A stretch of 64,000 nucleotides of DNA from Ascarosepion bandense. Lineage: Eukaryota; Mollusca; Cephalopoda; Sepiida; Sepiidae. The position numbers and the translations under genes were made by a program. The stretch covers positions 1-64,000 of the forward strand of contig JBBBDQ010000447.1 of assembly GCA_037127315.1 (NCBI GenBank), given 5' to 3'. Within the stretch, counting starts at the first letter, position 1. Each line of letters opens with the position of its first letter. The notes beneath the pieces were generated by a model. It saw only the letters and a program-made list of their open reading frames with translations, did not search any database and was not told the origin of the DNA. Below, piece after piece: positions 52,100 to 62,498 of this stretch.

Positions 52100-52690
52100 T
52101 CTTTTCTTGATATAACTTTTACGATATAAACGAATTACTCCAATTCAATCAAGAAATTAATCTTCAAGGTATTTGAATTTTATCTCCTATGTTTATAAAT
52201 AATTTCTCCGTACTTCAAGGTGAACAATTTCTACCTTTATCGCTTTCGCTAAATGATCTGAAGCCTTGCCGATAAAGATGACAAAATCACATTTTTTTAA
52301 AATTCACTTTGGCAAGATTGGAATTTATCAATATGCGTAACAGCTACAAAATATCGCCGTCTGTATTGTCCGGTATAAATTTAATTTTATTATTATTTCG
52401 AGAATGGCGTACAACAAAATTGCTACTTTATTAAATAATGCCATTGACTCCTCCGATATCACAAACATACACGTATGTGAGAGGACCCGATAAACTACTG
52501 ACACATACTAAAGGTTAACTGTCCCCAAATGAGTAGTTCAATGATCAGCCATCAATATGCTGTTATTTGGAAGTGTGTGTCAGACATATTCTTTTCGCTC
52601 TATATATTAAATACCGCTGGGTGAGTTACCGACTGCTCAGAATAATAACGGCGATAAATAGGCAGAATCAGACCGTGATAGAAAAGAACA
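52100..52690. other. Unassigned DNA
   Basis: Nothing recognised. Confidence 0.3.
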
Positions 52691-53300
52691 GTCAGTCAGT
52701 TAAGTGTTATACCTGATGCACGCCGAGGCGACCATGTCTCGAAAGAAAAATGACTGACTAGGCAGATTATCCCGCAATAAATTGCCATTGCTTTCTGCGG
52801 TAAACTGGTTGTCAGCCAAAGCTATAGAACCCAATCTGCCTGTTATTTGACACATATCTAGAGGGAGAAGAGATGTATTATATCATTACGTAGTAATTAC
52901 TTGGGGGATCATTTTATTACTTCATATTAATATAAAATCGATCCCCCACTTTATGACCGGTAGAAGTCTTAATCGTAATTCCAACAATTATATTGTCAGT
53001 CAGTTAAGTGCCATACGTGATACACTTTTTGGGCGATCATCTCTCGAAAGAGACATGACTGACTGAGCAGAAGATTATCCCACAGTAGGTTGCCATTACT
53101 TTCTGCAGTAGACAGGTTGCCAGCCAAGGCTATAGAACCCAATCTATCCTGTTATTTGACTCATAGCTATAGGGAAGAGACGGATTAATACCTTTCCCAA
53201 GTGTATTTGTGCGTAAGTGAATGCAAGGAATTTAACTGGAATTCGAACTTTGGCTCCACGATTTGTCGTTCCGAGTCGATAGCCACAACGCACATAAGAA
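52691..53300 (-). repeat. SINE-A tail, palindromic element and SINE-A copy, minus strand
   Basis: A full SINE-A (53300-52996; B box region AGTTCGAATTCC) is followed on the minus strand by the palindromic element (52895-52960) and another SINE-A tail (52880-52691). This is a minimal two-unit version of the arrays at 21 and 43 kb. Confidence 0.75.
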
Positions 53301-53342
53301 CAGTCTGAACTAAATAGTAGAAAGATAATGAACAGACTGAGA

Positions 53343-53408
53343 TACATACATACATACATACATACATACATACATACATACATAAAATTAGACTGAGATA
53401 GATACGCT

Positions 53409-53458
<50 letters not shown>
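53343..53458 (+). repeat. (CATA)n and (GATA)n microsatellites
   Basis: CATA units at 53344-53382 and GATA units at ~53410-53457. Confidence 0.95.
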
Positions 53459-53477
53459 AGTAATATATATTTATTTT

Positions 53478-53745
53478 AATCGTTTCACCCCAAGCAAGGA
53501 TGGAGTTAGTGAATGGATGCGAGTTAGTGTGTTAGGTGTCTATTGACCTTACATTTAAGCACCTGGAGATTGTAGCTGTCGAGGAAGTAAGTGTGTGGAA
53601 CGGAATTCCACAGGCGGGAAGTGCGAGAAAAGAAGCTGTTAGAGTAGAAATTGCGGTTACATCTTATCGGTTTCATTGTAAAAGTGTGGGATCTAGTTGC
53701 CAATCTAGTATTTAGTGCAAATTCGTACCTCGGAGGCACCAGTGA
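53478..53745 (-). mobile_element. J 3' end, minus strand
   Basis: It encodes PPRYEFALNTRLATRSHTFT and FFSRTSRLWNSVPHTYFLDS on the minus strand, with a shortened 3' UTR and tail at 53478. Confidence 0.75.
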
Positions 53746-53750
53746 TATTA

Positions 53751-54012
53751 AAGACAGAAATAGGGATTGTTTCCAACGTTAGAAATTGGTATGGGAGAAA
53801 AAGTGCGAGAAGCCGTGAATGTTTTGTTTAAAGGGGAGATTTATTGCTGTTAATATTATAATTATCACTTGCTTTGTGTATATATTAAGTTCCCAGAATT
53901 GTATTTGTGTCGCTACACGTGTTTCGAGTCTAAAGTTGACTCTCTTCAGGTTAATAAACTTGTGACTTCACATGTCGAGATTCGTTTGCTTTTCTCGTGT
54001 AGCGACACAAAT
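53751..54012 (-). repeat. Inverted-repeat element with a hammerhead-like loop (copy 1)
   Basis: Inner inverted arms ATTTGTGTCGCTACACG (53899-53915) and CGTGTAGCGACACAAAT enclose ~80 bp. The minus-strand loop holds CTGAAGA, then GAGTC-AACTTTA-GACTC, then GAAACACGTGTA. The left flank (AAAAAGTGCGAGAAGCC…) matches 57250-57385. Confidence 0.6.
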
Positions 54013-54320
54013 CTAAGCTTATTTATAAATGGAACTTTGTCTCTGTGTGGGTGTGTGTGTCTGTGTCCATTACCTATAGACTCGGAAATGGCTGAACCGA
54101 TTTTCTTGAAAATTTACACAGTTGTACTATAAGCGTCTGCGAGTATTCTTAGCTAGGTTTTGTGTCGAGGTACCCCCGATAAATATCGATAATCGAAAAA
54201 ATCGGGTTATAGAAGGAGTGGTCCGATTTTTATGAAATTTGATACAGTCATAGACAAAGACATAAGAAACGATATTTAGAAGTTTCAAGGTTGCAGTTTA
54301 TACAATAGCGCAGAAAATCG

Positions 54321-54371
<51 letters not shown>

Positions 54372-54545
54372 CAAGATGTTTGTGTGTGTTTATCTGTCTG
54401 TATGTCCTTTATTCAAATCCACAATCTTTATTTGATTCTCACCAAACTTCACACAAATATTCTTTAGGATGAGTCTGAGCTCCAGGACGATGGATTAGTT
54501 TTAAAGCTTTCATTACACCCGAGCAACGACGGGCTATACTGCTAG
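54013..54545 (+). repeat. Dispersed repeat, inverted relative to 17235-17965
   Basis: TTATTTATAAATGGAACTTT, GAAATGGCTGAACCGATTTT, AGGTACCCCCGATAAATATC and CACCCGAGCAACGACGGGCT, with an AT run at 54323-54366. It abuts the inverted-repeat element. Confidence 0.6.
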
Positions 54546-54584
54546 TAGATAAATAGATAGATAAATAGATAGATAGATGATGAT

Positions 54585-54591
<7 letters not shown>

Positions 54592-54632
<41 letters not shown>
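54592..54632 (+). repeat. (AAT)n microsatellite
   Basis: About thirteen AAT units. Confidence 0.95.
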
Positions 54633-55780
54633 TGCCACTCGTATTCAAGTATGTCCATCTACAAAGGCGGGTACCTAATACCCATTACTGACGCTCGCTC
54701 AGGCCTATTTGCATTTATTCAACACCCACTGGTTTATACTGCAATTATATGCAGTTTAGTTACAGATTCTGGGTAATTGCGCCTTGTCCGGTATAAAGCC
54801 AGTTCTCGCAAACTCTCGATCAGGATTACTTGTGGCTTCCAGCTAGTACAAGCATCGACCGATCATCAAAGGGAATTGTCTACCTAATTTCACTCACAAG
54901 GCTTCAGTTAACCCGTAATATTATTTCCAGGCATTTCCCAACTGTGCTGCAAGCTGGAATTGCTTCCTTCTGACCGATAACATAAGAAATTACCTTCCTA
55001 ACAAATCGATCATGGTGAAATTTGATCTCGGGATCCATGATGAGAAATCGAACGATATAACCACTCGTCATAGTACCCATAGAGAGATACACGATGATTG
55101 ATCCGTCTTGTCAGACGAGTTCCCTCCTCTCATTCCCTTCCTCCGTCTGAGATTTGGCGGAATATCTGTGCAATATTTTTTTTTAAGTGATAAAACTTTG
55201 TATAACAGCAAAGCCACTCTTTCGATATCAAATGTCGGTTTCCAGTAACAAGCAAACAAGATAATCGACGACATATCAACGGCAGTTTTTGAATCAGTGT
55301 TTACCTTCTTCTAGGTGAAATTCCAACTAAGGCTGATGAGTTTCACCTACCCGGAGGAGACTGGTTTTGAGGCGCCTTCCAACCTTTCTGTTAGTTTGAA
55401 ACATTTTCGCCATGAGAAGGACAGGGGCTGGGTTGGTTTGCCAGAGCCTGATTGAGATGCTGTGCGTGGGGCATTGCGTAAACAAGAAAAGGCTCACAAT
55501 TGAAGTCCCCTGGGGTGATGTCATGTTTTGACCCAATCCTTGTGAGTAAAATATATAATTCATATGCCAGTGGACTGCACGATGCACTGATTGTGTCACT
55601 CAATACCTTTACAAATCTTAACCTTTATATATATTGTGATCGTCAGACAAACTGATTAATTGGTTTTTTTTTTAATATTGGATATATGAAAAGATGCGTA
55701 CATTGATGTATTTTTGTGGAAGTGGGAGTATATTGGGAGAAAAATTTGTCGTCGTGACGTCTTTTAAGCAAACGCAGACA
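54633..55780. other. Unassigned, unique-looking DNA
   Basis: GC content is higher than around it and I see no repeat signature. Minus-strand frames at 55327-55603 overlap each other and have no motif. It is the longest stretch that might be ordinary single-copy DNA. Confidence 0.35.
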
Positions 55781-56275
55781 GAGAGACACATTTGTAGACC
55801 CATTGACGTGAGCAGATACTCACGGCTTATCGCACTTTTTCTTCGCCGACTGACGCCATTTCGGTCGTGTTTCAATCCTGGGTAAAAAAAAAAAGCAATC
55901 GGAGTCTAACCGTACTGATGAGCTGTGATACGGCGAAACAGATCTGTCTACGGATGACAATATTTACGCTTTCACACCCTGATTGAGCACTCTGGAAAAA
56001 TAGTAGACTTTGATAAACAGTAGCTACTCTGGCATATACGCATCGCTCGTTCAGTGAAATGAATTAGAGCGCCCTAGCTATTGGGCGCGTATAATGATAT
56101 GCGCTAAAAAGTCTGCCTTCTTCCACCGGACGCCCATAACCCAGGGGTAGAGTCGCCGACTGACGCCATTTCGGTCGTGTTTCAATCCTGAGTAAAAAAT
56201 GCAATCGGTGTGATACGGCGAAACAGAACATAGAGACACACTTGTAGACTCATTGACGTGAGCAGATACACACAC
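55780..56275 (+). mobile_element. Retrozyme-like unit and partial second unit between direct repeats
   Basis: An intact ribozyme (55903-55959) is followed by the family body (ACGCTTTCACACCCTGATTG … CGCCCATAACCCAGGGGTAG) and a second, truncated ribozyme (~56195-56225: GTGTGATACGGCGAAACAGA). Near-identical ~38 bp direct repeats flank it (GAGACACATTTGTAGACCCA at ~55783; GAGACACACTTGTAGACTCA at ~56232). Confidence 0.7.
55903..55959 (+). ncRNA. Type I hammerhead ribozyme, fully paired stem I
   Basis: AGTC-TAA-CCGTA, CTGATGA, stem II GCTGT-GAT-ACGGC (one U-G pair), GAAA, ACAGATCTGT, cleavage after C55948, then TACGG-AT-GAC. Inner stem I is fully Watson-Crick here (CCGTA/TACGG), where other copies have a G-U pair. 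Confidence 0.85.
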
Positions 56276-57176
56276 ACGCGCTCGACTATCGGGGCTCACA
56301 CATGCATAACTGCATGTGAAAAATATGGTGCTTGGCATATATATGTATATATGTTACGTTTTGTAGATGTATATGCATTTGTTTGGTGTATAGTGTATCT
56401 GCCGAGTTTGATGCCAGAAGTTTTGTATAAGTATTAGTATTTTCATGTATGTGGTTATATATATTTTTTGTATATGATATCTGTGGAGTTTTAGTTGTGT
56501 ACGTTTTTGTTTTTAGCTTGTGTATTTGCTTGAGTATATATCTAATTATGTATATGTGTTCATGCACTGAAATATGATTGTGTCTGTCATGACCTCATTC
56601 ATTCAAGGCTAGTCATGTTACGAATTCGCTGTTACTGTATCCAATATTGTGGCTGTTCAGTCTGTTTCCAGATAGAGCTTAAAAATTCAACAGACAAATT
56701 GACAAGTCGATAAAAACAAAATTTTGAAATTTCTGTATGTGTATATGCATACGTATATTAATCTGTATATGTGTCTGTTGGCCAGTGTTTGTGTGTATAC
56801 TCGTCTATTTGTCCATGTGTGGATGTTTGTAGGTTTATTTATGTGTGCGTTCTTACTCTTCCTCGTTTAATATACGAATAACTTTCTAAATATAATAAAT
56901 TGTTAAACTTAAACAGATTTTTAAATTCGCAATAATAATAAGGTTAATCTAATAGTCAATTAATAAAGCTGACCTAAATTTAATCAAATATTAATACTAA
57001 TGCCCAAAAAATTATTTTTGAGTCTGCTCACATATTCTCCAAATTAGAAGTTACTTTATTCCGATCGGTCCACTGTCTATATAACAATGCCTCCCTGATT
57101 AAAGGGGTTTTGTTTGTTTTTAACCTTTTTAAAACTCTTCCAATTGAAATAAACATCATATTCATTTTATAATTTC

Positions 57177-57178
<2 letters not shown>
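56276..57178. other. AT-rich, GT-rich intergenic DNA
   Basis: Long stretches of TGTATATGTGT-type low complexity at 56330-56880. No gene or element recognised. Confidence 0.35.

Positions 57179-57179
<1 letters not shown>

Positions 57180-57212
<33 letters not shown>
57180..57212 (+). repeat. (AT)n microsatellite
   Basis: Uninterrupted AT run. Confidence 0.95.
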
Positions 57213-57215
<3 letters not shown>

Positions 57216-57573
57216 GACAAAATAGGTGTTGTTTCCAACGAGAGAAATTAGTATGAAAGAAAAAGTGCGAGAAGCCATGAATATTTTGTTTAAAGGGTAG
57301 ATATATTGTTGCTATTATTATAATTATTACTTGCTTTTTGTATGACATATTAAGTGCCCATAATGGTATTTGTGTTGCTACAGGTGTTTCGAGTCTAAAG
57401 TTGCCTCTCTTCAGGTTAATAAACTTGTGACTTCACAATCCGTTTGCTTTTCCCGTGTAGCGAAACAAATACCATTATGGGCACTTAATATATCATACAA
57501 AAAGCAAGTAATTATTATAATAATAGCAACAATAAATCTACACGTTAAACAAAACGTTCACGGCTTATCGCAC
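57213..57573. repeat. Inverted-repeat element with a hammerhead-like loop (copy 2)
   Basis: The arms are about 57255-57385 and 57456-57573 (ACTTGCTTTTTGTATGA…TATTAAGTGCCCATAATGGT against its reverse complement). The ~70 bp loop carries, on the minus strand, CTGAAGA-GAGGC-AACTTTA-GACTC-GAAACACCTGTA. The retrozyme-like dimer starts immediately after the right arm. Confidence 0.75.
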
Positions 57574-57636
57574 TTTTTCATCGCCGACTGACGCCATTTC
57601 GGTCGTGTTTCAATCCTGGGTAAAAAAAGCAATCGG

Positions 57637-57693
57637 AGTCTAACCGTACTGATGAGCTGTGATACGGCGAAACTGATCTGTCTGCGGATGACA
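57637..57693 (+). ncRNA. Type I hammerhead ribozyme, unit 1
   Basis: AGTC-TAA-CCGTA, CTGATGA, GCTGT-GAT-ACGGC, GAAA, stem III ACTGATCTGT (one U-U mismatch), cleavage site GTC, then TGCGG-AT-GAC. All core bases are present; stem III is slightly weakened. Confidence 0.8.
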
Positions 57694-57925
57694 ATATTTA
57701 CGCTCTCACACCCTGATTGAGCACTCTAGAGCAAACTTTGTTAAACAGTAGCTACTCTGGCATATACGCATCGCTCATTCAGTGAAATGAATTAGAGCGC
57801 TCTAGCTATTAGGTGCGTATAATGATATGCGCTAAAAAGTCTGCCAACTTCCACCGAACGCCCATAGCCCAGGGGTAGAGTCGCCATTTCGGTCGTGTTT
57901 CAATCTTGGGTAAAAAAGCAATCGG

Positions 57926-57982
57926 AGTCTAACCGTACTGATGAGCTGTGATACGGCGAAACAGATCTGTCTGCGGATGACT
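57926..57982 (+). ncRNA. Type I hammerhead ribozyme, unit 2
   Basis: AGTC-TAA-CCGTA, CTGATGA, GCTGT-GAT-ACGGC, GAAA, palindromic stem III ACAGATCTGT, cleavage after C57971, then TGCGG-AT-GACT. The core and all three helices are intact, including the 4 bp outer stem I. Confidence 0.85.
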
Positions 57983-58004
57983 ATATATATATAGTATAGA
58001 TATT

Positions 58005-58250
58005 TAATTTAACTACTTGTTGGAAAATTTTTTAATCGATACTCATATTTAAATAGATATTCTGTTTATAATTTATACAGTTTATCTACCGGACTGAATA
58101 ATTTGGAGAAATTTTGTAAGGAAATGTGTCATTTGGCAGAGTTCGAACCTACGATACCTTCCAACAGAGTGTAAGCCATCCATTGTTATGCTAAATAAAT
58201 TAAATATGTCAGTTGTTAATTTTAATTCGGTAATCTCCGGAACTTTTCTT

Positions 58251-58286
<36 letters not shown>

Positions 58287-58690
58287 GATTTGTTTGAACA
58301 CTATTTTTGATCGATACTCGTATTTAAGTTGATATTCTGTTTATAATCAAACAGTATATATCGTCATTTTTACCGGCCTTATTATTTACGTAAATTTTTG
58401 TTACAAAAAATGGATTTGTACCTGCAACCCCGATCTACATAGGGGAATCCACCAGTTAATCTGTCGCATATTTGAGCTCTAGATCACGAATGACCAACAG
58501 TCTAAACGAAGTCAAATCAAGACTATATAACACAATTTTCGATTCATCGTAATAACCATATCTGCTCTGAAATGTGTCGTAATGTCAACAAATGTAAACA
58601 TGTTACGGAAATTAACAAAGATTAAGGAAATGATCTTTAAACAATCGACAATTTGAAAAGATTTGTTTGAACATTATTTTTTATTGATAC
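58005..58690 (-). repeat. Decayed copies of the class II tRNA-like SINE
   Basis: Two copies around 58020-58200 and 58285-58690. Shared with 48.8-49.2 kb: GATACTCGTATTTAAGT, AGATATTCTGTTTATAAT, ATGTAAACATGTTACGGAAA. The tRNA-like parts (AGAGTTCGAACCTACGA; ACCTGCAACCCCGATC) no longer fold cleanly. Confidence 0.6.
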
Positions 58691-58720
58691 TCGTATTCTT
58701 CCGTTATTCATTAATTCACG

Positions 58721-58721
<1 letters not shown>

Positions 58722-58768
<47 letters not shown>
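58722..58768 (+). repeat. (AT)n microsatellite
   Basis: Uninterrupted AT run. Confidence 0.95.
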
Positions 58769-58772
<4 letters not shown>

Positions 58773-59745
58773 TTTCTTTAATCCGAAGTGGAAGAGTAGG
58801 AAGGTAAATTACAAGAACCTGATCGTAATTAATATTAAAATATTTTAACACTAAAAAGTGATGCAGGCAGAGAGCTCAATGTTTTAAGAATACAGAGCCA
58901 ATATAAATTAGAGAAAATTTTCAAAATTCAAAGGTGTCGGATGTACATTTCGACACGGGATCTCTAACAGAGATTCCACGTCACGTCAGCGATATTGTTT
59001 TGTCCCAAATGGCGAAGCCCCTGGGGTAAAGTGGGGAAGAGGGCAGATTAACAACGGTCACAAAGTAGAACAGGACAGAGGTGGTAGTGGCGAGGTCACA
59101 GGGTGTAGAGACAAGAGATAGACGGGGTATCAAATATCAAATGGTAGAGGCTAGTGAATGTTTACAGGGGTTTGAAACGGTATATTTAGGAGGGGGAGGA
59201 ATAGATTTAAATGTAATATTTTAAAATTTTTAATTAGGTTTATCCATTACAGGAAGTCATGAATTTAAAGTTATTAAAGAAATATATGTATATATATATA
59301 TACACACATATATATATATATATTTAATTAAACCTTTTAGGTAGATGCGAGCTAAATGCCAATTACAGGCAGCTATCAGTTTAAAAAATTATTAAAGAAA
59401 AAAATATATATATATATACATATATGTGTTAACCAAGGAAAAAGAGGTTTAGTAAAAGAATCTATATTTTCTAAAGATAGGCAATTAAAGGAGCTTGGGA
59501 TAGGAAGCTATGGGGGTTAAAATACTTTTTAAGGATAACGTTAAGGTAAAATTAAGATTAAAACTTAAATTGAATCCTTTTAATTTATATTCTAACATCT
59601 AGTCAACGGGGATTTAAATTCTAAATTTAAGTATTCAAAAACTTTGTCTTGTGGCGGCACTTACTGATGAATTCCCTCCTAAGATTCAGTAGCCTGTGTT
59701 GGTGGGGGCATTTCTGTAATTTCTGTTGCGCGATAGTTTGGAGGT
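58769..59745. other. Unassigned DNA
   Basis: A partial local duplication around AT runs at 59287-59325 and 59404-59425 (ATTACAGG … TTATTAAAGAAA). No gene recognised. Confidence 0.3.
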
Positions 59746-59749
59746 GCTT

Positions 59750-59979
59750 TGTTCGGTTGTGTTGGATTTGCTAGCGGAATTTTAGTAGTAATTTCATTTC
59801 TGGTAGTGGGAGGTATGCGGCTTGACCCTTGAGTTTGAAGAGGGAGGTAATGGGGAAGTAACCGCTTCGCCAATTTAAAAAAAAATTATTGTGACTAAAT
59901 GGAAGAATAAGATAATTATTGCAATTTATATTTATTTCTATGACGACACATTTTTCCTGTTATATATACTAACAGACTG

Positions 59980-60038
<59 letters not shown>

Positions 60039-60445
60039 GAATGGAGATAGATAGATAGAAAGGCAGATGGATTGATATATCGACTAATAATGAAAAGAAA
60101 ATGTATTGATAGATAAATAATTAAAAGTAAATGGATAGCTAGATAAATAGATAGATAATGTTAACGGAATAGACATGCATACATACACACACACACACAC
60201 TATAAATAGATAGACAGATACAGGAAGAGGTTAGGGAATATTGGCTTTTATAGGGTTAAGCTAGCGGAATCTTAGTAGTGATTTCTTCTATGGTAGTGGG
60301 AGGTATGTGGCTTGACCATTGGGTTAGTAGTGGTAGGTAGACGGAAAATGTAACTGCCTGGCCAAATAAAAAAAAACTATGTTGTGACTAAATGGAACAG
60401 TAAGATAAATGTTTATTGCAATGTGTATTATTTTCTATGACGACA
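59750..60445 (+). repeat. ~200 bp direct repeat around GATA microsatellites
   Basis: 59750-59950 and 60245-60450 share GCTAGCGGAAT, TAGTAGTGGGAGGTATG-type blocks, GTGACTAAATGGAA and TTTCTATGACGACACA. (GATA)n lies between (59976-60035). Confidence 0.75.
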
Positions 60446-60464
60446 CACACGAATGATATCTCTA

Positions 60465-61270
60465 TCATAAAATTCGGTTCTCTCTGTAGGGCCAGGAAAT
60501 TTTTTCCGCCTGAAACAATCCTGTACATATATAAATCTACCATCCGCCCGTGCATTGAATTTTGCTGTCATATCTGGTCGGGTGCTCTTGCCATCCACCT
60601 AGATGCCCTTGAGGAAATCCAATGGAGAATCTGTAATGCGGTCGATCCCGACTTGGTATCCGCCCGTGAATTGAATATTGTTGCCATATCTGCTCGGGTG
60701 CTCCTGCTATCCACCTAGGTGTCCTTGAGAAAATCCAACGGAGAATCTGTAATGTGATAGATCTCGACTTGGCAGCTCAGATACAATCACTTTCTCACCG
60801 GGGCAATGTGGCTTCCCTGTGTCTCTTCTGCAAATACTTTCACGGCTTCTGCACCGATGAACTTAGCTCACTGGTGCCTTCTATATATAAATTTACTCGA
60901 GCCACAAGATTAGCAACTAGATCCCACCCTTTTACTGTGAAACCAATAAATTGTAAACGCAAATTCTACTCCAACAGCTTCTTTTCTCGCACTTTCCTCC
61001 TATGGAATTCCCTTCCATTTAATTGCTTTCCCGACAGCTAAAATCTTCAAGAATTTAAATGTAAAGTCAATAGTCATCTCCTATCTCACTAACCTGCTCT
61101 CCTGCTCCTTTCGCTGTCCACTCCACTCTCATCAGTATTCTCATCCTTCTCTTACCCACTTTCTGACACCCCCTAACCAGTCACTCTTTCTCATAACTTT
61201 CCTTCTATGTAACCCCTGCAAAACAGTGGCAGTAAAATGCCTTGCTTTGGGCGATATGATTATTTAAAAA
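60465..61270 (+). mobile_element. J element 3' part with an in-ORF duplication
   Basis: It encodes FGSLCRARKFFPPETILYIY, STIRPCIEFCCHIWSGALAI, NVASLCLFCKYFHGFC and FFSRTFLLWNSLPFNCFPDS, then the 3' UTR and the tail with hairpin GGCAGTAAAATGCC. The ~117 bp IRPCIEF … DPDL segment is tandemly duplicated (60537-60775), as in the minus-strand copy at 39.3 kb. Confidence 0.75.
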
Positions 61271-61299
61271 ACATTTCTATACATTTCTATTCAAGAGAA

Positions 61300-61582
61300 T
61301 GTAAATAAATCTAAAAGACATGCATGTGTAGCTAATCAGTATTTCATTTACTGATTGATACAAGGAATTATTATGTAAACATAAAGTGGGGGATCAATTT
61401 TATATTACAATCAATTCATAAACTGATCCCTCACTTTATGGTCACATTCATCTTTCTCTAACCCACTTCTTGACACCCCCTATAACCTGTAACTCTTTCT
61501 CATAACTTTCTTTCTATGTAACCCCCTGCAAAACAGTGGCAGTAAAATGACTTGCTTGAGTCGATATGATTATTAAAAAATC
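61300..61582 (+). mobile_element. J second tail segment with a palindromic element
   Basis: ACATGCATGTGTAGCTAATC, the palindromic element at 61379-61444 (ATAAAGTGGGGGATCAATTT … CTGATCCCTCACTTTATG), the J 3' UTR, and a second J tail. Reverse-complement match to 38025-38300. Confidence 0.75.
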
Positions 61583-62455
61583 TATAAATATATACGCACA
61601 TTCAAGGTGAGCAACTGAGAAAAGAGTTAATTCAGGGGATATTTTATGATTCTAGAAATATTGGGACTGAGACGAGATATCCCGAGGTGTACGCAGTGAA
61701 AGGAAAACAATCTACGTACGTTGATTAAGTAAAGTTTTCATTTCGAAATTCCCTGTAGATTACGCGGATCGATATATTCTGATGAAGGCTTGAGGGCCGA
61801 GCAATCGAAACATCAACAAAGAAGCGGGTAATAGTTTGGATGTAAATATTGTAAAAATATTCTTCAACGAAGCGGTAAGTATGTACGGTTGCAGAAGTAC
61901 AAATCGATTGCTCATGAGAAATTTCCCTTCGTATCCTGAGTTCGTGCATTCCATTATGGCGGATGACATCATCTTATTTCCGTTTTAGTTAGCGAAAGGT
62001 ATTCAGTTTCGAGGCTAAACTAGTCTTGTAAAATATCTCGAAAAAAGAAGGCATATCACGCAAAGAATAATTGATTATTTTGCAGAACAATTTCAAGAGG
62101 AACGGAAATCGAATTGTGTAATGTTCCGAAACATGGACGAAAAACTTTTGATGCAAAAGCTTGATTCAGTTTCATATTTCCTCTTTAATGAAAAACACGT
62201 AAAATTTAAAATGAAAAGCATTTGTCATTTTCGGGGGCATGGATAAATATCAAGGAAGTATATATAGCAAATATGTTTTTATTTTCAAATGTTTATTTAA
62301 ATATATGTGAATTTGTAGAAAAAACGGGAGAAATTTCATGATTCCAATTTTGTGTAATAAGAGAGTGCTTGAAAATGAAATATTTTTCAACGAATGACTA
62401 TATTATAGTTGAAATAAATGAATATTAATCTACATGTAAGTCTGTTTGTATCCTG
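61583..62455. other. Unassigned DNA
   Basis: 61775-61815 (CTGATGAAGGCTTGAGGGCC … ATCGAAACATC) is hammerhead-like only in its ends; stem II does not form cleanly. No gene recognised. Confidence 0.3.
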
Positions 62456-62498
62456 TCTATCTATTTATCTATCTATTTATCTATCTATCGATCGATCT

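Larger units (their letters stand above)
57574..57985 (+). mobile_element. Retrozyme-like tandem dimer with two hammerheads
   Basis: The first unit is 5' truncated at CGCCGACTGACGCC and ends in ribozyme 57637-57693. The second unit is complete and ends in ribozyme 57926-57982. Predicted cleavage after C57682 and C57971 would release a 289 nt RNA. The second unit carries an A box (TAGCCCAGGGG, 57865-57875) and a B box (GTGTTTCAATCTTGG, 57896-57910). No protein is encoded. Confidence 0.8.

Noticed and set aside
55327..55603. Minus-strand frames as an exon
   Set aside because: Two overlapping frames with no motif; single-copy DNA is possible but coding is not supported.
61775..61815. Hammerhead ribozyme starting CTGATGAAGGC
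   Set aside because: CTGATGA and GAAAC are present, but the bases between do not form a proper stem II directly joined to GAAA.
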